Assembly (NCBI GenBank): GCA_011390055.1 | Contig: JAABTC010000128.1 | Span: 1 to 5,768, forward strand | Direction: 5' to 3' | Source of the DNA: Burkholderiales bacterium | GTDB lineage: Bacteria > Pseudomonadota > Gammaproteobacteria > Burkholderiales > Burkholderiaceae_C | DNA: 5,768 nt | In this document: one piece after another, positions 1-5,768 of the stretch | Position numbering within the stretch: position 1 is the first letter of the stretch | Layout: each line of letters begins with the position of its first letter | Made by a program: the position numbers and the translations under genes | Notes under the pieces: generated by a model | Databases searched by the model: none | Seen by the model: only the letters and a program-made list of their open reading frames with translations | Told to the model about the DNA's origin: nothing

Positions 1-483
1 GACTTTGCCGACACGCAGTTGCGCTGCCTCTTCATCGCCGCCTGGCTGTTGCCGCTGTGGCAGGGCCTTGCGGCCTCGCGCGACGACGCCCTCGCCGCCA
101 TCGCCGGCAAGGCCGCCAAGGAAACCCGCTATCACCTGGCGCACGCCGCCGACTGGGTGGTGCGGCTGGGTGACGGCAGTGAAGAATCGACGCGCCGCAT
201 GCGCGCGGCGCTGGCGCGGGCCTGGCCGTATGTCGCCGAGTTCTTCGACGACGACGAAGTGGATGCATCCGCGGTCGACACCGGCCTGGGGCCGCGCTCA
301 AGCACGCTGCAGGCGCCGTGGCTGCAGGCCGTGCGACCGGTCTTCGACGATGCGCAACTCGCCCTGCCTGCGCCGTCGGCCTTCCGCAGCCACGGCAAGC
401 GCGGCGTGCACAGCGAGCACATGGGACCCTTGCTGGCCGAGATGCAGTCGCTGCAACGCGCCTTCCCCGGGGGGGTGTGGTGA
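1..483 (+). CDS. paaC: PaaC, structural subunit of phenylacetyl-CoA 1,2-epoxidase (5'-partial)
   Basis: The reading frame is open from the first base, so the start lies upstream; 160 residues are visible of the roughly 250 usual for the family. PaaC is the ferritin-like subunit that pairs with catalytic PaaA in the cytoplasmic PaaABCE complex, which epoxidises the ring of phenylacetyl-CoA. Family hallmarks seen are KETRYHLAHAADW (visible residues 40-52), the following RLGDGSEES (55-63), a WPYVAEFFDDDE stretch (75-86), and the C-terminal block GVHSEHMGPLLAEMQSLQRA (135-154), closing with PGGVW. The stop TGA overlaps the start of paaD, a typical coupled arrangement within a paaABCDE operon. No frameshift is seen despite a run of seven G at 469-475. 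The 465-frame TTG at base 19 is not a credible start because conserved sequence already precedes it. Recognition is by motif and gene order, and alternatives are unlikely. Confidence 0.92.
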   Translation, partial: DFADTQLRCLFIAAWLLPLWQGLAASRDDALAAIAGKAAKETRYHLAHAADWVVRLGDGSEESTRRMRAALARAWPYVAEFFDDDEVDASAVDTGLGPRSSTLQAPWLQAVRPVFDDAQLALPAPSAFRSHGKRGVHSEHMGPLLAEMQSLQRAFPGGVW

Positions 484-980
484 CGTCCGTCGCGGCAAGC
501 ACCCGCATCGCCGCGGCCTGGCAGGCCTTGCACGACGTCCCCGATCCGGAAGTGCCGGCGTTGTCGGTGGTCGACCTGGGCATCGTGCGCGAGATCGACG
601 CAGCCGACGGCGGTGGCCTGCGGGTGGTGCTGACGCCCACCTACTCGGGCTGCCCGGCCACCGAAGCCATCGAAGCCGACATCCGCAGCGCACTCGAACG
701 CAGGGGCCTCGGCCCGATACTGGTCCACCAGCGTCTGGCGCCGCCCTGGACCAGCGACTGGATCAGCACCGAAGGGCGCCGCAAGCTCTCGGCCTGCGGC
801 ATCGCGCCGCCACCCGAAACGGGTGCGGCGATCGTGCATGTCATCGCGCGCAATGTCGCCTGCCCACGCTGCGACAGTGCGCGCACCGAGCGCCTCTCGG
901 TCTTCGGCAGCACGGCCTGCAAGTCGCTGTACCGTTGCCTGGCCTGTCGCGAGCCGTTCGAGTTCTTCAAGCCGATCTGA
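480..980 (+). CDS. paaD: PaaD, phenylacetyl-CoA epoxidase accessory/assembly protein
   Basis: The product is 166 residues, about the usual family length. PaaD is not a stable part of the epoxidase but is needed for its activity, and is thought to act in iron-sulfur or di-iron cofactor maturation. The N-terminal half is a MIP18/DUF59 domain with DPEVPALSVVDLGIVR (residues 22-37) and TPTYSGCPA (52-60, Cys58). The C-terminal half carries a metal-binding cysteine cluster: CPRC (128-131), Cys147 in STACKSLYRC, and CLAC (153-156), followed by EPFEFFK. This is the standard PaaD tail. The start is GTG at 480, giving a 4-base GTGA overlap with the paaC stop. An in-frame GTG directly before it at 477 is equally possible and would add one residue. 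The G-run at 469-475 may serve as a crude ribosome binding site. The gene is flanked by paaC and paaE in canonical order. Confidence 0.93.
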   Translation: MTSVAASTRIAAAWQALHDVPDPEVPALSVVDLGIVREIDAADGGGLRVVLTPTYSGCPATEAIEADIRSALERRGLGPILVHQRLAPPWTSDWISTEGRRKLSACGIAPPPETGAAIVHVIARNVACPRCDSARTERLSVFGSTACKSLYRCLACREPFEFFKPI

Positions 981-985
981 GTGCG

Positions 986-2065
986 ATGACGGGCCTGCAT
1001 TTTCATCCGCTGCGCGTTGCGCGCATCGTGGCCGACACCGACGAAGCCCGCATCGTGTCGTTCGAGGTCCCGGCCGAACTGCGCGACAGCTACGCGTTCC
1101 TGCCGGGCCAGTACCTCACGCTGCGCCGGCACGTCGGCGGCCAGGACCTGCGTCGCTCGTACTCGATCTGCGCCAGCCCCGACGACGGCGAATTGCGCGT
1201 GGGCGTGCGCAAGGTGCCCGGCGGCGCCTTCACCGGCTGGCTGCACGAGGCGCTGTGCGTGGGCGACCGGGTCGACACACTGCCGCCACAGGGCCGCTTT
1301 GTCGTCCCGGCCGCCAGCGGGCCCGTGCGCCATCTGCTGCTGGTGGCAGGCGGCTCGGGCATCACGCCGATGATCGGCATCGCGCGGCACGTGCTGGCAC
1401 ACGAGGCCGACGCGCGCATCACGCTCGTGTACGCCAACCGCAAGATGGCGAGCACGATGTTCAAGGAAGAGATCGAGGATCTGAAGAACCGCCATCTGGC
1501 GCGCTTCTCGCTCTTTGCGCTGTTCTCGCGCGAAGCGGTTGACTCGCCCTTGAACGCCGGCCGCCTCGACCCGGGCAAGATGGCCTTCCTGCTGCGCACC
1601 GTGATCGACGCCCGCGGCATCGACCATGCGTTCGTCTGCGGCCCGCACGGCATGAACGACGCCGTGCATCAGGCGCTGCTCGCCGCCGGCCTGGCGCCCG
1701 AACGCATCCACGTCGAGCGCTTCGGTGTGCCCCCTGCCGAGGCCGATGCACACGTGCACGACGTGCGGCCGGGCGATGCCGCCCAAGCGCGCATCACCCT
1801 GGTGCGCGACGGCACCACGCACGAGGTCGACTTCGTGGCCGGCACGCCGAGCCTGCTCGACGCGGCAGCGCAGGCCGGGCTCGACGTGCCGTATTCATGC
1901 AAGAGCGGCGTGTGCGCCACCTGCCGTGCGAAACTGGTCGACGGCCGCGTGCGCATGGACCGCAACTTCGCGCTCGACGCCGCCGATCTTGCCGCGGGTT
2001 TCATCCTCACCTGCCAGGCGCACCCGCTGACCGACCGCGTGACGCTCAGCTTCGACGAACGATGA
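986..2065 (+). CDS. paaE: PaaE, phenylacetyl-CoA epoxidase NADPH-dependent reductase
   Basis: The product is 359 residues, matching the usual PaaE length. It is the cytoplasmic reductase that takes electrons from NADPH through FAD and a [2Fe-2S] cluster to the di-iron centre of PaaA. Domains in order: an FAD-binding ferredoxin-reductase domain (about 5-108) with PGQYLTL (40-46) and RSYS (57-60); an NAD(P)-binding domain (about 115-245) with AGGSGITP (121-128) and FVCGPHGM (216-223); and a C-terminal plant-type ferredoxin domain (about 267-357) with Cys305, Cys310, Cys313 and Cys343 (CX4CX2CX29C). All four cluster ligands are present. The frame stays open far upstream across paaD and paaC only because the DNA is GC-rich. 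The ATG at 986 is chosen because homology begins there, 5 bases after the paaD stop. The ribosome binding site is weak, so coupling to paaD translation is likely. Confidence 0.95.
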   Translation: MTGLHFHPLRVARIVADTDEARIVSFEVPAELRDSYAFLPGQYLTLRRHVGGQDLRRSYSICASPDDGELRVGVRKVPGGAFTGWLHEALCVGDRVDTLPPQGRFVVPAASGPVRHLLLVAGGSGITPMIGIARHVLAHEADARITLVYANRKMASTMFKEEIEDLKNRHLARFSLFALFSREAVDSPLNAGRLDPGKMAFLLRTVIDARGIDHAFVCGPHGMNDAVHQALLAAGLAPERIHVERFGVPPAEADAHVHDVRPGDAAQARITLVRDGTTHEVDFVAGTPSLLDAAAQAGLDVPYSCKSGVCATCRAKLVDGRVRMDRNFALDAADLAAGFILTCQAHPLTDRVTLSFDER

Positions 2066-2080
2066 CGAGCCTTCCCCTCT

Positions 2081-2085
2081 GAGGA
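2081..2085 (+). promoter_or_regulatory. Ribosome binding site for the FAD oxidoreductase at 2092
   Basis: GAGGA lies 6 bases upstream of the ATG at 2092, a good Shine-Dalgarno match at normal spacing. It decides the start in favour of this ATG over the in-frame TTG at 2086, which is only two codons earlier and would leave no room for a binding site. Confidence 0.7.
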
Positions 2086-2091
2086 TTGCCC

Positions 2092-3222
2092 ATGGACAAG
2101 GTGGACAGCGTCGTCGTCGGCGCCGGCGTGGTCGGTCTGGCGATCGCGCGCGCACTCGCGATGGCCGGCCACGAAGTCATCGTGCTCGAGGCCGAGGCCT
2201 CGATCGGCAGCATCACCAGCGCGCGCAACAGCGAAGTGATCCATGCCGGGCTTTACTCGCCGCCGCAGTGGTTGAAGACGCGCCTGTGCCTGCGCGGGCG
2301 CCGGCTTTTGTATGCGTACTGCGAAGAACGCGCCGTGCCGCACCGGCGCTGCGGCAAGCTGGTGGTCGCAACCTCCGAGGCACAGGTGCCGGCACTCGAA
2401 GCGCTGGCCCGCAACGCCACGGCCAATGGGGTCGAAGGGCTGAGCTTGATCGATGGCGCCGCGGCCCGCGCGCTCGAGCCGGCGCTGCACGGCGTGGCCG
2501 CGCTGCTTTCGAGCCAGACGGGCATCGTCGACAGCCACGCCTACATGCTGGCCCTGCTGGGTCAGGCCGAGGACCACGGTGCGGCGCTGGCCCTGAAAAG
2601 CCCGCTGCAAGCTGCACGGCCGGTGGCCGGGGGGTTCGAGCTCGACGTGGGCGGCGCCGAGCCGATGCGCCTGCACACGCGCTGCCTGGTCAACAGCGCC
2701 GGCTTGCAGGCCAGCGCGGTGGCGCAGTGCATCGAAGGTCTGCCCTGCGTGCATGCGCCGCCGACGCACCGCTGCAAAGGCAACTACTTTTCGCTGAGCG
2801 GTGCGCGCTCGCCGTTCTCACGGCTGGTCTACCCAATGCACGAGGCGGCGGGCCTGGGGGTGCACCTGACGCTCGATCTCGCGGGGCAGGCCCGCTTCGG
2901 CCCCGACACCGAGTGGCTGCCCGACGACGGCCCCATCGACTACCGCGTCGACCCGGTGCGCGGCGAGGGCTTCTACGCCGCGATCCGCCGCTACTGGCCG
3001 GGCCTGCCCGATGGCGCCCTGCAGCCCGACTACAGCGGCGTGCGGCCGAAGCTGAGCGTGGCCGGTGCGCCCGCGCGCGACTTCTCGCTCGAGACCGACG
3101 CGCAACATGGCATCCCAGGCCTGGTCAACCTGTTCGGCATCGAATCGCCCGGGCTGACGGCGTCGCTGGCGATCGCCGAAGAGGTGCGGGATGCGCTGAG
3201 CGGCGTTCCACAACCTACCTAG
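2092..3222 (+). CDS. NAD(P)/FAD-dependent oxidoreductase, DAO family, L-2-hydroxyglutarate oxidase (LhgO/L2HGDH)-like
   Basis: The product is 376 residues. The N-terminus is a dinucleotide-binding fold: VVVGAGVVGLAIARAL (7-22, GxGxxG at 10-15) ending in the ribose-binding acid Glu33 of VIVLE. Then comes the block NSEVIHAGLYSPP (46-58) and LKTRLCLRGR (61-70), characteristic of the L-2-hydroxyglutarate oxidase branch of the DAO family. SQTGIVDSHAY (141-151) and the C-terminal FGIESPGLTASLAIAEEV (348-365) close the substrate and FAD sites. Family members oxidise 2-hydroxy acids or amine-like substrates with FAD as acceptor. By these motifs a 2-hydroxy acid is the best guess, but the substrate is not proven. 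It is shorter than E. coli LhgO (about 420 residues). No signal peptide or membrane segment is seen. It lies 26 bases after paaE on the same strand, so co-transcription with paa is likely. Its last 8 bases overlap the convergent ketosynthase gene. Confidence 0.85.
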   Translation: MDKVDSVVVGAGVVGLAIARALAMAGHEVIVLEAEASIGSITSARNSEVIHAGLYSPPQWLKTRLCLRGRRLLYAYCEERAVPHRRCGKLVVATSEAQVPALEALARNATANGVEGLSLIDGAAARALEPALHGVAALLSSQTGIVDSHAYMLALLGQAEDHGAALALKSPLQAARPVAGGFELDVGGAEPMRLHTRCLVNSAGLQASAVAQCIEGLPCVHAPPTHRCKGNYFSLSGARSPFSRLVYPMHEAAGLGVHLTLDLAGQARFGPDTEWLPDDGPIDYRVDPVRGEGFYAAIRRYWPGLPDGALQPDYSGVRPKLSVAGAPARDFSLETDAQHGIPGLVNLFGIESPGLTASLAIAEEVRDALSGVPQPT

Positions 3223-4447
3223 CCGAACGCGCCACGAGCACCGCATTCGTGCCCCCGAACGCGAACGAGTGGGACAGCATCGTGTGCAGGGCGAGTCCGG
3301 GGCGCGCTGCATTCGGCACGCAGTCGAGATCGCAGTCGGGATCGCGCAGCTGCAAGTGCATCGTCGGCAACGCTGTCGAATGGCGCAGCGCCAGCAGGGT
3401 CAGTACGAACTCGAGCGCCCCGGCGGCGCCCAGCAGGTGGCCGTGCATCGCCTTGGTCGCACTCACGGGGATCTGCATCGCGCGCGCGCCAAACACGGCC
3501 TTGATCGCGGCCGTCTCCACCGCGTCGTTGGCCTGGGTGCCTGTGGCATGGGCGTTGATGGCGTCGACGGCCGCGGCGTCGAGGCCCGCCGAGGCCAGGC
3601 CCGCCCGCATCGCAGCCACCTGGCCTGACACGCTCGGCCGCGTGATGTGGCCCGTGTCGGTGGCCAGGCCGTAGCCCAGCAACTCGCCGTGGATCGGCGC
3701 GCCGCGCTCGACCGCGCGGTCCCACGGCTCGAGGATGACGACCGCCGCGCCTTCGCCGAGCACCATGCCGCTGCGGTTCTTCGCGAACGGCTTGCACGAG
3801 GTCGAAGGGTCGTCGGCGTCGACGGCCGCCAGCGTGTGCAGTGCCTCCCAGGCCTTCATCGAGCCGAAGGACAGCGGCGCTTCCGCGCCACCAGCCACGG
3901 CCACGTCGAGGTTGCCGCCGGCGATCCGCAACCATGCTTCGCCGACGGCGACGGCCGACGACGAACAGGCGGTCGAGTAGGTGAGGTTCGGGCCGCGCAG
4001 GTCGTGTTCGATGCCGATCCACGCGGCCGGCGCATTGTGCATGCCCATCAACACGGTGTACGGCTTGATGCGGTCGGAGGCGTCGCCGTACAGGGTCTTG
4101 TAGCCTTCGTCGAGGGTCAGCGAACTGCCCATGCCGGTGCCGATGAAAACGCCTGCGCGACCGCGATCAACCCCTCGCAGCGCGTGGCCCGCGTCGTCGA
4201 TCGCCTGTTGCGCAGCGAACAGCGCGAACTGGCTCACCCGGTCGAGCATGCGCAGTTTTGGCGGGTCGAAGAAGGCGCTGCCTTCGAACTGCGCGGTGGC
4301 GGCCAGCGGGGCGGCCAGACGGTGTGCGAACGGCGATGCGAACGGGCGGATGCCCGAGTGGCCTGCGAGCGCTGCGTGCCAGAGCGCGTCGACGCTGTTG
4401 CCCAGCGGGCTGATGACGCCCAGGCCGGTGACGGCAACTCGGCGCAT
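3215..4447 (-). CDS. Beta-ketoacyl-ACP synthase (FabF/KAS II-type ketosynthase)
   Basis: The product is 410 residues, the normal length for a FabF-type condensing enzyme. Such enzymes catalyse decarboxylative Claisen condensation of malonyl-ACP with an acyl chain. The N-terminus RRVAVTGLGVISPLG (2-16) is canonical and fixes the start. The catalytic triad is complete: Cys161 in STACSSSA (158-165), His300 in NAHATGTQAND (298-308) and His337 in TKAMHGHLLGAAGA (331-344). The C-terminal SFAFGGTNAVL (394-404) is intact. The nucleophile motif TACSSS resembles polyketide-type and accessory ketosynthases more than the TACTSG of housekeeping FabF. With its own ACP 15 bases upstream and a flavoenzyme before that, this suggests a dedicated biosynthetic operon rather than primary fatty acid synthesis, where fabF normally sits with fabD, fabG and acpP. 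The possible Shine-Dalgarno GAGGG (4460-4464) is 12 bases from the ATG, so initiation may rely on coupling. Confidence 0.92.
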   Translation of the reverse strand: MRRVAVTGLGVISPLGNSVDALWHAALAGHSGIRPFASPFAHRLAAPLAATAQFEGSAFFDPPKLRMLDRVSQFALFAAQQAIDDAGHALRGVDRGRAGVFIGTGMGSSLTLDEGYKTLYGDASDRIKPYTVLMGMHNAPAAWIGIEHDLRGPNLTYSTACSSSAVAVGEAWLRIAGGNLDVAVAGGAEAPLSFGSMKAWEALHTLAAVDADDPSTSCKPFAKNRSGMVLGEGAAVVILEPWDRAVERGAPIHGELLGYGLATDTGHITRPSVSGQVAAMRAGLASAGLDAAAVDAINAHATGTQANDAVETAAIKAVFGARAMQIPVSATKAMHGHLLGAAGALEFVLTLLALRHSTALPTMHLQLRDPDCDLDCVPNAARPGLALHTMLSHSFAFGGTNAVLVARSAR

Positions 4448-4462
4448 CGGAATTGCCGGCCC

Positions 4463-4741
4463 TCAGGCGCTGGCCGCCGCCACGCTGGCGTTGGCACCGG
4501 CCTGCTGCTCGGCGACCAGGCCATCGATGAACGCCACCACGTCGCCCACCGTGGCCAGCGCCACCGGCTCGCGCGGCAGCGTCACCGTGAATTCGTCTTC
4601 GATGTTGAACAGCAGCTCGGCCACGCCGAGCGAGTCGATGCCCAGGCCCTCCAGCGGTGCGTCGGGCGTCACGGCGTCGGGCGCCAACTGGTAGTCCTTG
4701 ACCAGAATCTCGCGCAGGCGTTGCAGGGTCGGCGGGGTCAT
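4463..4741 (-). CDS. Acyl carrier protein (phosphopantetheine-binding)
   Basis: The product is 92 residues. It is a single carrier domain: helix I at about 5-18, then LEGLGIDSLGVAEL (30-43) with Ser37 as the predicted 4'-phosphopantetheine attachment site at the start of helix II, and the acidic recognition helix LLFNIEDEF (43-51). TVGDVVAFID (64-73) forms the last helix. An alanine-rich tail (about 77-92) extends beyond the usual end. The protein would carry acyl intermediates to the adjacent ketosynthase and perhaps to the upstream flavoenzyme. It sits 40 bases after the flavoenzyme gene and 15 bases before the ketosynthase on the same strand. It is probably not the housekeeping acpP, because that gene is normally flanked by fabG and fabF with a shorter, more acidic product. 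The start ATG has a good ribosome binding site. The function as a carrier protein is secure, but the pathway is inferred. Confidence 0.93.
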   Translation of the reverse strand: MTPPTLQRLREILVKDYQLAPDAVTPDAPLEGLGIDSLGVAELLFNIEDEFTVTLPREPVALATVGDVVAFIDGLVAEQQAGANASVAAASA

Positions 4742-4748
4742 CGGGGCA

Positions 4749-4753
4749 TCCTT
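4749..4753 (-). promoter_or_regulatory. Ribosome binding site of the ACP gene
   Basis: On the minus strand AAGGA lies 7 bases before the ATG at 4741, the best-formed Shine-Dalgarno sequence in this operon. It supports that start and suggests that the ACP is translated more strongly than its neighbours, as is common for carrier proteins. Confidence 0.65.
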
Positions 4754-4781
4754 CAGGTCGTGGCGTGGTCGTCGGGTTGCG

Positions 4782-5768
4782 TCATGGCACCGGGCAGGTG
4801 AGGGCGGGGTCGGCAGCAGTGTGCACCTTGCCGCCCCAGCGCGCGCCGCGCGTCAACAGGCCCGGCCAGGCGCGCGCCAGCGCCATCAGCGCCGCGCTTG
4901 GCAGCGGGCGCATCGCAGCCTGGGCAAATGCAGCAGCCAGCAGCAATCGCGGGCCGAAAGTACGACGCCATTCGGCCGCATGGTGCCGGGCCACCTCGCG
5001 CTGGCGCGCCTTCGCGCCCGGGCTCGCCGCTTCGGCCAGCAGCCGGCCACTGAGCAGGAACGCCGACTGCAGCGCCATGCTCATGCCTTCGCCGATGATC
5101 GGATGCGCCTCGCCGGCCGCATTGCCGATGCGCAGGAACTCGTCGCCGGGGCCGAGACGGGTGCCCGGATCGATCGGCCCGGCCCCCAGCCATGGCCCCT
5201 CGCGCGTGGCCGATCGCAAGGCGTCGCGCACGCCGGCGCACTCGCGCTCGAGCGCCGCCTGCACCACCTCGCCGGCGCGCTGGCCGGGCGCAGCCTGACG
5301 CAGGGCTTCGAGGCGGTCGCGGCGCAGGCAGCAGGCCAGCGTCGTCAGGCCGTCGTCGGCAACGACCATGCCGCCATAGCCGCCGCGCAGCGCCAGCACC
5401 GGCAGCAGCCCTTCACGCAGCGAGCTGCCGCGGAAGTTGGCCTTGAAGGCGAACAGGTCCGAAGCCCTGCGCGCCGCGCGTCGCGGCGCACCAGCGGCGG
5501 GCAGCGCTTCCCAGGAACCGTGCGCGTCGATCACGGTGGACGCATGCACTTGCAGCACGGCCTTCGAGTGGGCGTGCTGCAAGGTGCAGCGGTGAGCGCT
5601 GCGAGCCCCCTGGGACGCCTCGATCGCCTGCACCGACCAGGGTTGCAGCACCTGCGCGCCGACGGCCCGTGCTCGCTCCAGCAGCAGCGTGTCGAGCATC
5701 TCGCGACCGAGAGCGCGGCCCCAGCGGTGACGTGCATCGGCAGCCGGCGAAGGTGGCAGGTCGGCAAC
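4782..5768 (-). CDS. FAD-dependent oxidoreductase, geranylgeranyl reductase/halogenase-like superfamily (5'-partial)
   Basis: The frame is open through the right edge of the window. 328 residues are visible, and probably some 60-90 N-terminal residues, including the first GxGxxG FAD motif, lie outside. The ATG at 5699 is not the start, since upstream in-frame sequence reads as protein (WGRALGREMLDTLLLERA spans it) and fits the conserved region of the family. Visible motifs, numbered from the edge: VIDAHGSW (79-86), the central FAD-contact segment; FKANFRG (108-114); GGYGGMV (129-135); CCLRR (146-150); and GNAAGEAHPIIGEGMSMAL (215-233), the second FAD-binding motif equivalent to GDAAH...P..GQG. 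Members oxidise, reduce, hydroxylate or halogenate isoprenoid, aromatic or carrier-bound substrates. The tryptophan-halogenase lysine region is not visible, so halogenation cannot be judged. Placement upstream of an ACP and ketosynthase suggests it tailors an acyl or polyketide product. No membrane segment is clear, though the C-terminal third is alanine- and leucine-rich. Confidence 0.85.
   Translation of the reverse strand, partial: VADLPPSPAADARHRWGRALGREMLDTLLLERARAVGAQVLQPWSVQAIEASQGARSAHRCTLQHAHSKAVLQVHASTVIDAHGSWEALPAAGAPRRAARRASDLFAFKANFRGSSLREGLLPVLALRGGYGGMVVADDGLTTLACCLRRDRLEALRQAAPGQRAGEVVQAALERECAGVRDALRSATREGPWLGAGPIDPGTRLGPGDEFLRIGNAAGEAHPIIGEGMSMALQSAFLLSGRLLAEAASPGAKARQREVARHHAAEWRRTFGPRLLLAAAFAQAAMRPLPSAALMALARAWPGLLTRGARWGGKVHTAADPALTCPVP

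Noticed and set aside
5..985. In-frame open sequence upstream of paaE that would make a 686-residue protein
   Set aside because: It runs across paaC and paaD in another frame, is Arg/Pro/Ala-rich low-quality sequence without family motifs, and recognisable PaaE begins at the ATG at 986.
641..1822. Minus-strand open frame of 393 residues opposite paaD and paaE
   Set aside because: It is a shadow frame typical of GC-rich DNA, lies wholly antisense to well-recognised genes, and shows no domain motif.
2066..2091. Promoter between paaE and the DAO-family oxidase
   Set aside because: The 26-base gap is too short to hold a full promoter and shows only a ribosome binding site; any promoter would have to lie inside paaE.
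1669..2769. Minus-strand open frame of 366 residues opposite paaE and the DAO-family oxidase
   Set aside because: It is antisense to two genes with intact motifs, its composition is His/Arg/Ala/Gln-rich as expected of a reverse-frame shadow, and it has no credible start context.
3203..3230. Intrinsic bidirectional terminator
   Set aside because: The stem is only 6 base pairs with a 16-base loop and no U-run on either strand, so it is not called as a terminator feature.
2268..3674. Plus-strand open frame of 468 residues spanning the convergent junction
   Set aside because: It overlaps the DAO-family gene in another frame and then reads antisense to the ketosynthase; it is Arg/Ala-rich with no motif.
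3647..4801. Plus-strand open frame of 384 residues opposite the ketosynthase and ACP
   Set aside because: It is antisense to genes with full catalytic motifs, and its sequence is a low-complexity reverse shadow.
4753..5241. Minus-strand frame of 162 residues overlapping the flavoenzyme
   Set aside because: It is out of frame with the recognised FAD motifs and Arg/Gly-rich; only the final 10 codons, in the intergenic gap, are worth noting separately.

Overview
The window is GC-rich, densely coding DNA with strong G/C preference at third codon positions and almost no intergenic space. The gene content (a ring-epoxidase paa cluster beside a discrete ketosynthase/ACP unit) and composition suggest a betaproteobacterium of the Burkholderiales, for example a Rubrivivax/Leptothrix/Comamonadaceae-like organism. 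That assignment is inferred from composition and gene style, not from a marker gene.

Left half, plus strand (1-3222): the 3' end of a phenylacetate degradation operon. It holds the C-terminal part of paaC, then complete paaD and paaE, followed 26 bases later by a complete FAD-dependent oxidoreductase of the DAO / L-2-hydroxyglutarate oxidase-like family. paaC and paaD overlap and paaD and paaE are 5 bases apart, so they are almost certainly co-transcribed and translationally coupled. PaaC is the structural partner of the di-iron subunit PaaA (presumably just upstream). PaaE supplies electrons from NADPH through FAD and a [2Fe-2S] centre. PaaD is the accessory factor thought to help cofactor assembly. 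Together they epoxidise the aromatic ring of phenylacetyl-CoA. The fourth gene is probably in the same transcript, but its link to the pathway is not evident from sequence.

Right half, minus strand (3215-5768): a convergent operon read right to left. It contains a flavin-dependent oxidoreductase of the geranylgeranyl reductase/halogenase-like superfamily (N-terminus outside the window), a 92-residue acyl carrier protein, and a FabF-type ketosynthase with an intact Cys-His-His triad. A stand-alone ketosynthase, its own ACP and a tailoring flavoenzyme look like a small dedicated fatty-acyl or polyketide-type biosynthetic unit rather than primary fatty acid synthesis. The product cannot be read from this window.

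The two operons converge with their last genes overlapping by 8 bases (3215-3222). No RNA genes, mobile elements, CRISPR arrays, long repeats or stretches over 300 bases without a gene were seen. The window does not itself prove a new system; the minus-strand ketosynthase/ACP/flavoenzyme unit is the part most worth following beyond the right edge.
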